A stretch of 64,000 nucleotides of DNA from Clostridiales bacterium (GTDB lineage Bacteria; Bacillota; Sulfobacillia; RBS10-35). The stretch's first letter is position 1. Each line of letters starts with the position of its first letter. Below are positions 59,602-64,000 of the stretch, piece after piece. The notes beneath the pieces are model-generated. The model saw nothing but the letters and a program-made list of their open reading frames with translations. It made no database searches and was not told the DNA's origin. The DNA lies in the NCBI GenBank assembly GCA_018729555.1, contig JAHHQG010000032.1, forward strand, positions 1 through 64,000, read 5' to 3'. The translations under genes were made by a program, and so were the position numbers.

Positions 59602-60855
59602 TCAGGAGGCGGGTTCTCTTCCTCCCGGAAGGATAAGGCGTATGCGGTCGGTGAAGAGGAAGTTCCAGAACCAGCCGCTCAAGACGTAGACCCGGTTTCT
59701 AAAGCCCACCAGCTGGGCGATGTGGACGAAGGCCCAGGCCAGCCATGCGGGAAACCCCTGGAGGTGGATCTTCCCGATGCGGGCGACGCCCCTTCCCCTC
59801 CCGATGGAGAGGAGAACCCCCGGGTCCTTGTACCGAAAGGGAAGGGGCGGCTTTCCCTCTAGGGAGCGAAGGACATTTCCGGCGGCGTGGCGGCCTTCCT
59901 GGATGGCCACCGGCGCCACCTGGGGAAGGGCCCGGCCATGCCCATCTTCCAGGTAGGCGAGATCCCCCACCACGTAGACCTCGGGGTGACCTGGAAGCTG
60001 GAGGTATTCGTTCACCGGGATCCGCCCTCCCCGGGCCAGGGAAAGGCCCAAGGTTTCCCCCACCGGCGACCCTTTGACGCCGGCGGTCCAGATGAGGGTC
60101 TGGGTGGGGATAGGCGGGCCCTCCTTCAGGAGGACCCGCCCTTTATCTGCGCCCGCGATGGGCGTTTGGGTGCGAACGTCCACCCCCAATCGGGTGAGGA
60201 CTCTTTGAGCATAGGCGGCCTGGCCTTCGGGAAGCCCGGGGAGGATGCGGTCGGCAGCCTCCACCAGGATGATCCGCGCCCTTTCCATAACCGAGGGCGG
60301 GTAATCTTTCACCAGAACCTCCCGGATCCATTCCGCCAGGGTGGCGGCCAGCTCCACGCCGGTTGGGCCTCCTCCGGCGATGACGAAGGTCAAAAGGCCT
60401 TCCTCATGGGGGCCCTTTCCCCAGGCAGCCCGTTCAAAGAGGGTGAGGATGTGGTTGCGGAGGGTTAAGGCCTGGGCCAGGCTCTTTACGGTAAAGGCAT
60501 GCTCTTTCACCCCGGGAAGGCCAAAGAAGCTGGTTTCGCTCCCCAGCCCCAGGATGAGGACGTCGTAAGGGACATCACCTTCGGACGTGAGGAGCTTTTT
60601 CCCCTGGAGATCCACCCCCCGCACTTCGGCCATGAAGAAAGCGGCCTGGGGCCTTCTCCGCAAGAAGGTTCGGATGGGGTAGGCGATTTCCACCGGTTCC
60701 AGTTCCGCAGCGGCCACTTGGTAAAAGAGAGGGACGAAGGCGTGGTAGTTGTGGCGGTCCACCAGCACGAGATCCACAGGCTTTTTGGCGAGGCGGTGGA
60801 AGGCGAAGAGCCCGCCGAAGCCCATGCCGGCGATGACCACCCGAGGACGATTCAC
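59602..60855 (-). CDS. ndh: Type II NADH:quinone oxidoreductase
   Basis: A 417-residue flavoprotein. The FAD-binding site is VVIAGMGFGGLFAFHRL (about 5-20), the NAD site TFVIAGGGPTGVELAATLAE (about 160-180), and EVYVVGDLAYLED closes the FAD domain. The C-terminal helix WFWNFLFTDRIRL is the membrane-binding, quinone-contacting segment of NDH-2. It feeds electrons from NADH to quinone without proton pumping and could supply the cytochrome bd oxidase at 25574. The GTG at 60855 overlaps the upstream EamA stop. Confidence 0.92.
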   Translation of the reverse strand: MNRPRVVIAGMGFGGLFAFHRLAKKPVDLVLVDRHNYHAFVPLFYQVAAAELEPVEIAYPIRTFLRRRPQAAFFMAEVRGVDLQGKKLLTSEGDVPYDVLILGLGSETSFFGLPGVKEHAFTVKSLAQALTLRNHILTLFERAAWGKGPHEEGLLTFVIAGGGPTGVELAATLAEWIREVLVKDYPPSVMERARIILVEAADRILPGLPEGQAAYAQRVLTRLGVDVRTQTPIAGADKGRVLLKEGPPIPTQTLIWTAGVKGSPVGETLGLSLARGGRIPVNEYLQLPGHPEVYVVGDLAYLEDGHGRALPQVAPVAIQEGRHAAGNVLRSLEGKPPLPFRYKDPGVLLSIGRGRGVARIGKIHLQGFPAWLAWAFVHIAQLVGFRNRVYVLSGWFWNFLFTDRIRLILPGGREPAS

Positions 60856-61724
60856 CCTTCTTTCACCCCCTGGCGGCCCGCAAGAAAGAGGCTCAGGAGC
60901 AAGAGGACCATCCCGATGAGCTGGTAGATATCGGGGCGCTCCCTCAAGAGGAGTATACCCAGGGTGGAGGCCACCAGGGGTTCGGCCAAGGTCAAGGTGA
61001 CGGCGGTGCTGAGGGAAAGGCGCTGTAGGCCGTAAGCGAAGAAGAGGTAGGCCACGGCGGTGGTCAAGAGGCCTAGGTGCAAAAGGACCAGAAGACCCCT
61101 TGGCTGGAGGATCCAAGAGGAGGGTTGGCTTAAGGTCAGGGGGAGAAGGAGGAGGCCTCCTCCGCCGAAGAGGAGGGCCATGACGAAGGAGGAGGCATGG
61201 GTCTCCAGGAGTTTTTGGCTGAAAAGGGAGTAGAAGGCATAGGCGAGGCCCGCTAGGAGGGCAAGGGTCAGGCCCAGAAGGGAAGTCCCCCGCGAAGGCG
61301 AAATGCCGCCCAGAAAGAGAAGACCGGTGATCCCCAAGAGGACGGCACCGTACCAAAGGCGGCCGGGGCGCTCTCCCCGAAAGAGGTAGGCCAGGGCTCC
61401 GGCCCAAAGAGGTGCGCTCCCGATGGCGGTGATGGTGCCCAGGGCGACGCCTGCCAGGCGCACTCCCGAAAAGAAGGTCACCTGGTAGAGGGCCACCATC
61501 AAGGCGCCCAGGAGAAGGGGAACCAGCTCATTCTTCCGCAAGGGCGTTCCCTCTTGGCGTAAAAGCACCCACATCCAGAGGGCTCCCCCGCCCACAAGAA
61601 GCCGCCAACCACCCACGCTCAGGGAGGATGTCCCCAAAGGGGCAAGGGCCTGGGCCGTTCCGGTGGTGCCCCAGAGGAAAGAAGCCAGGAGGATGGCCAG
61701 GATGGCAGGAAGGCGCCTCTCCAT
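60852..61724 (-). CDS. EamA-family (DMT) transporter
   Basis: A 290-residue protein with ten helices in two EamA repeats. Typical segments are LASFLWGTTGTAQALAPLG at the start and YLFFAYGLQRLSLSTAVTLT, then LAEPLVASTLGILLLRERPD near the end. Metabolite export is usual for the family, the substrate is unknown. ATG 61724 is preferred over earlier in-frame starts because it begins the first helix. It overlaps ndh by 4 bp. Confidence 0.88.
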   Translation of the reverse strand: MERRLPAILAILLASFLWGTTGTAQALAPLGTSSLSVGGWRLLVGGGALWMWVLLRQEGTPLRKNELVPLLLGALMVALYQVTFFSGVRLAGVALGTITAIGSAPLWAGALAYLFRGERPGRLWYGAVLLGITGLLFLGGISPSRGTSLLGLTLALLAGLAYAFYSLFSQKLLETHASSFVMALLFGGGGLLLLPLTLSQPSSWILQPRGLLVLLHLGLLTTAVAYLFFAYGLQRLSLSTAVTLTLAEPLVASTLGILLLRERPDIYQLIGMVLLLLSLFLAGRQGVKEG

Positions 61725-62125
61725 GGTTCCATGCTCACCTAGTTGAGAGAGAAGTGCAATGTACTGGGGTGTAGGATACAGTTTCAGTCCATCCTCACCC
61801 GGCCCGAAGGCCGGGGTGTTTTCCGCCACGGGTTTCGTCATGGTGGCCACGTACGCGTAAACGACAGGTTCATCCTGCATGGCATTTCACCCCATTCTGT
61901 TGACCGTCCTCCTCGCTACGGTTCTTTCAGATGCCAGGTGCCGACGGGTGGTTGAACGCCCCCACCGACAGAGCCACGTGGGCCGAAGTCCCATCCCATG
62001 GACTTTCTTCTTCCAGACTACCGTCTCCGGAGGAGAAGGCCCCCCGAAGCTCACCGCCACCTTCGGTCCGGAACTTCGGCAACAGGACGCGCCAGAGGAA
62101 ACATCCCGCCGCCCTCTTAACGGGC
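61725..62125. other. Gene-free region with GC hairpin
   Basis: No convincing gene between the EamA and LysO genes. A strong hairpin CACCCGGCC CGAA GGCCGGGGTG followed by TTTT is at about 61797-61822 on the + strand, where no upstream + gene ends; it may be the terminal hairpin of a lost IS200/IS605-type element or a stray terminator. A + strand frame from 61879 reads into the antisense of lysO and is not believed. Confidence 0.45.
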
Positions 62126-63067
62126 TTAAAGCCCCCACCCAAAAAAGAAAGGCACCAAAAAGGGAGCGAGAAGGCTCAAGACCGCCCCATGGACCACCGC
62201 AAAGGAAGCGGTCGGCCCATCCCCTGCCGTCGCATAGAGGGGAAGGGTGGTATCCATGGTGGTGGCGCCTCCCGGAAGGACGGCCCGCCACCTTCCCTCC
62301 TTCGGCAGAAGGGCCATCAGGAAGGGCACCGTCACCACCGTCAAGACTTCGCGAAAGAGATTGCCGAGAAACCCCAGCATCCCCGCCTCGGGACCTCCCA
62401 ACTGGGTGAGAACCACCCCCGTAAAGCTGTACCACCCAAAGCCGGCAGCGGTGCCCAAGGCCCAGGGCAAGGGGATGGCGAAGAGAAGAGCCGCCCCCCA
62501 GGCCCCAAGGAGGCTTCCCGCCGCCCCAAGAAGGGGTCGAAAGAGCCAGTGCCAGCCTTCCGATCGGGCCCGTTGCCCCACTTCCTTGGCCTGAGATGCC
62601 ATCTGCCGGCCGATGAGAACCAGGAGGAGCACCAGGAAGATCTGGGTGCCCTCTTCGGCGAGGGTGGAAAGATCCGTCCCGAAAGGCCGGGCCCATAGCC
62701 CTACCCCGGTCCCCGCCGCCACCGCCCCCAAGGCCAGGGCCGCCAGCCCCCAGACCTTCTCCGCGGAATCCCCCTCTAGGAGACCCTCTCTCCTTGCCTG
62801 GAACCTTTCTCTTCTCGTGGGGTAAAGAAACCCCGCCAAAAACGCTCCCCCTGCCCCCGCCACCGCCAGGATCAGGCTCCAGAACCCCAGGCGGCTCAAG
62901 ACACCCGCGAGGTCGGGGTAAAGGCCCAGCTGCAGCCCGATGGAGAAAAGCAAAAGGGCCAGAAGGGCGGCCATGGCCTTCCCCCAAAGGTTTTCTCTGA
63001 GGGCTTTACCGATCCCCAGGAGATGGAGTAGGATTCCCGCTAAAAGGCCCGCTGCCAGCCAGATCAC
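62126..63067 (-). CDS. LysO-family (DUF340) lysine exporter
   Basis: A 313-residue membrane protein with about eight helices. The DUF340/LysO signature is LGTAAGFGWYSFTGVVLTQL, then GPEAGMLGFLGNLFREVLTV and LPGGATTMDTTLPLYATAGD. The E. coli homologue LysO (YbjE) exports lysine. The gene appears single. The ATG at 63067 starts a short first helix (WLAAGLLAGILLHLLGI). Confidence 0.88.
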   Translation of the reverse strand: MIWLAAGLLAGILLHLLGIGKALRENLWGKAMAALLALLLFSIGLQLGLYPDLAGVLSRLGFWSLILAVAGAGGAFLAGFLYPTRRERFQARREGLLEGDSAEKVWGLAALALGAVAAGTGVGLWARPFGTDLSTLAEEGTQIFLVLLLVLIGRQMASQAKEVGQRARSEGWHWLFRPLLGAAGSLLGAWGAALLFAIPLPWALGTAAGFGWYSFTGVVLTQLGGPEAGMLGFLGNLFREVLTVVTVPFLMALLPKEGRWRAVLPGGATTMDTTLPLYATAGDGPTASFAVVHGAVLSLLAPFLVPFFFGWGL

Positions 63068-63137
63068 CGGTGGTCCTTCTCCTTCCCAGGCTCTATCCTA
63101 CCAGGCACCTAAAAGCCCCTCCTTGGGAAGGGCTCTA

Positions 63138-63165
63138 CTGGACAACTCCCCTAAATTTTGTCCAG
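63138..63165 (+). promoter_or_regulatory. Inverted repeat CTGGACAA-N12-TTGTCCAG
   Basis: A perfect 8-bp inverted repeat with a 12-base AT-containing spacer lies about 85 bp upstream of the oligopeptide-binding protein start and 70 bp upstream of lysO. It is followed by TTTTCC. It may be an operator for either divergent gene or a weak terminator-like hairpin. Confidence 0.4.
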
Positions 63166-63248
63166 TTTTCCTGAGCTATGCGGGAGGAACTAAGGCTTTT
63201 CCGTCGAAAGAGGGACGAAACCTACTTTGTGAACAGGAGGTCATGCCC

Positions 63249-64000
63249 ATGGAGAAACCTTCTCGTCGACGCCTCCGCCTCGGAGCCCTCGCCCTTTTTC
63301 TGAGCTTTTCTTTGCTCCTCAGCGCCTGCGGCGGATCGGCTCCCGCTCCGTCGGGGAACGGCGGGTCCGGGGCCCCTACCTCGGGATCGGGTGAAACCCT
63401 TCAGGTGGCCATCGGCATCGATGCCGACACCCTGGACCCTGCCGGCCAGACCACCACCACCATCCAGAACATGGTGGACTACGTGGTGGAAACCCTCGTC
63501 ACCATGGACCAAAACGGCGATACCCAGCCCCTCCTGGCCGAAAGCTGGGAGACCAGCCCCGACGGCCTCACCCTGACCTTCCACCTCAAAAAGGGCATCC
63601 AGTTCCACGACGGTACCCCCTTTAACGCCGAAGCCGTCAAGTTCAGCATGGAGCGGCTCCTAAACCCGGAGGTGAAGGTCCCCCTCCGGGCCCCCTACAC
63701 CGTCATCGAGAGCGTCGAGGCCCCCAGCGAGGATAGGGTGGTCTTCCACCTGAAGCAGCCTTCTCCGGCCCTGGTGGCCGCCCTCACCTCCACCGCCGCG
63801 GGCATCATCTCCCCCGCGTCGGTGGACCGGCACGGCAACACCTTCACCAACTACCAGCACCCGGTGGGAACGGGTCCCTACGTCTTCAAGGAGTGGGCCA
63901 AGAACGACCACATCACCCTCATCCGGAACGAGAGCTACTGGGGAAACAAGCCCTACTACGGCTCCGTGACCTTCAAGGTGGTGCCCGAAGCTGCCACCCG
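63249..64000 (+). CDS. ABC transporter substrate-binding lipoprotein, family 5 (partial)
   Basis: The first 250 residues of an oligopeptide/nickel-type solute-binding protein (SBP_bac_5); it continues beyond the window. The lipoprotein signal is LGALALFLSFSLLLSACGG. The mature part begins after a Gly/Ser/Pro linker with LQVAIGIDADTLDPAGQTTT, then LLAESWETSPDGLTLTFHLK, IQFHDGTPFNAEAVKFSMER, and HPVGTGPYVFKEWAKNDHI. ATG 63249 has AGGAGG 8 bases upstream; ATG 63243 is too close. The rest of the transporter is presumably to the right. Confidence 0.92.
   Translation, partial: MEKPSRRRLRLGALALFLSFSLLLSACGGSAPAPSGNGGSGAPTSGSGETLQVAIGIDADTLDPAGQTTTTIQNMVDYVVETLVTMDQNGDTQPLLAESWETSPDGLTLTFHLKKGIQFHDGTPFNAEAVKFSMERLLNPEVKVPLRAPYTVIESVEAPSEDRVVFHLKQPSPALVAALTSTAAGIISPASVDRHGNTFTNYQHPVGTGPYVFKEWAKNDHITLIRNESYWGNKPYYGSVTFKVVPEAAT

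Noticed and set aside
61879-62409. + strand frame starting with a hydrophobic stretch (HPILLTVLLATVLSDA)
   Set aside because: No ribosome site, and most of the frame is antisense to lysO; it shows no domain.

Overview
The window is GC-rich bacterial DNA that looks like the chromosome of a spore-forming, probably thermophilic, high-GC member of the Bacillota (Firmicutes); the lineage is inference. Evidence: strong AGGAGG-type ribosome sites on most genes, frequent GTG and TTG starts, a SpoIIP-like protein, the ComA/ComB sulfolactate genes (in Bacillus subtilis yitD/yitC make a spore constituent), and a block from an Rrf2 regulator through cysteine desulfurase, MnmA, a PRC-barrel protein, an AI-2E exporter, AlaS, YqgF and a DUF1292 protein to MltG whose order follows the B. 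subtilis yrzC to yrrL region. No rRNA, tRNA or CRISPR array was found. The last gene runs off the right edge.

Layout. 0-3.5 kb: two bPH2 membrane proteins, a hairpin-rich leader and a DUF4236/TPR protein. 3.5-9.6 kb: a rearranged accessory region with an S-layer-type protein, two mirror-image WYL regulators, two mirror-image NUDIX genes, and between them fragments of an IS200/IS605 element, a PIN toxin and a HEPN/MNT pair. 10.1-15.6 kb: YchF, a wrecked acyl-CoA dehydrogenase, an orphan HD-GYP/CheX/CheY/FliN operon and an acetamidase. 15.6-25.5 kb: peptidases (M16C, a broken S9, M14), an FMN reductase, a Flp-type pilin and a TerC protein behind a yybP-ykoY manganese riboswitch. 25.5-30.5 kb: cytochrome bd oxidase, a cupredoxin lipoprotein and a two-component system. 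30.5-32.6 kb: an IS607-type transposon with TnpA and TnpB. 32.6-35.3 kb: two surface lipoproteins, one with Gly-Thr-Thr repeats. 35.5-46.5 kb: the conserved housekeeping block. 46.5-50.2 kb: prepilin peptidase, diguanylate cyclase, threonine aldolase, an EamA transporter. 50.2-54.1 kb: SpoIIP-like, PanD, a Sat-like protein, ComA and ComB. 54.2-64 kb: thiol peroxidase, HMG-CoA lyase, C39-like peptidase, ThpR, an acyltransferase-glycosyltransferase fusion, polysaccharide deacetylase, NDH-2, transporters and an oligopeptide-binding protein.

The most unusual feature is a series of four short-range inverted duplications in the first 23 kb (795, about 990, about 291 and 132 bp). In each, a copy of nearby sequence lies in opposite orientation inside another gene, and genes at the boundaries are truncated or chimeric. 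Sequence differences between copies argue against a pure assembly artefact but do not exclude one. Other notable items are a lipoprotein whose unknown domain is duplicated, the first copy being split by Gly-Thr-Thr repeats and the second lying in a shifted frame; a Sat homologue without the usual catalytic motifs in the sulfolactate locus; and the acyltransferase-glycosyltransferase fusion.
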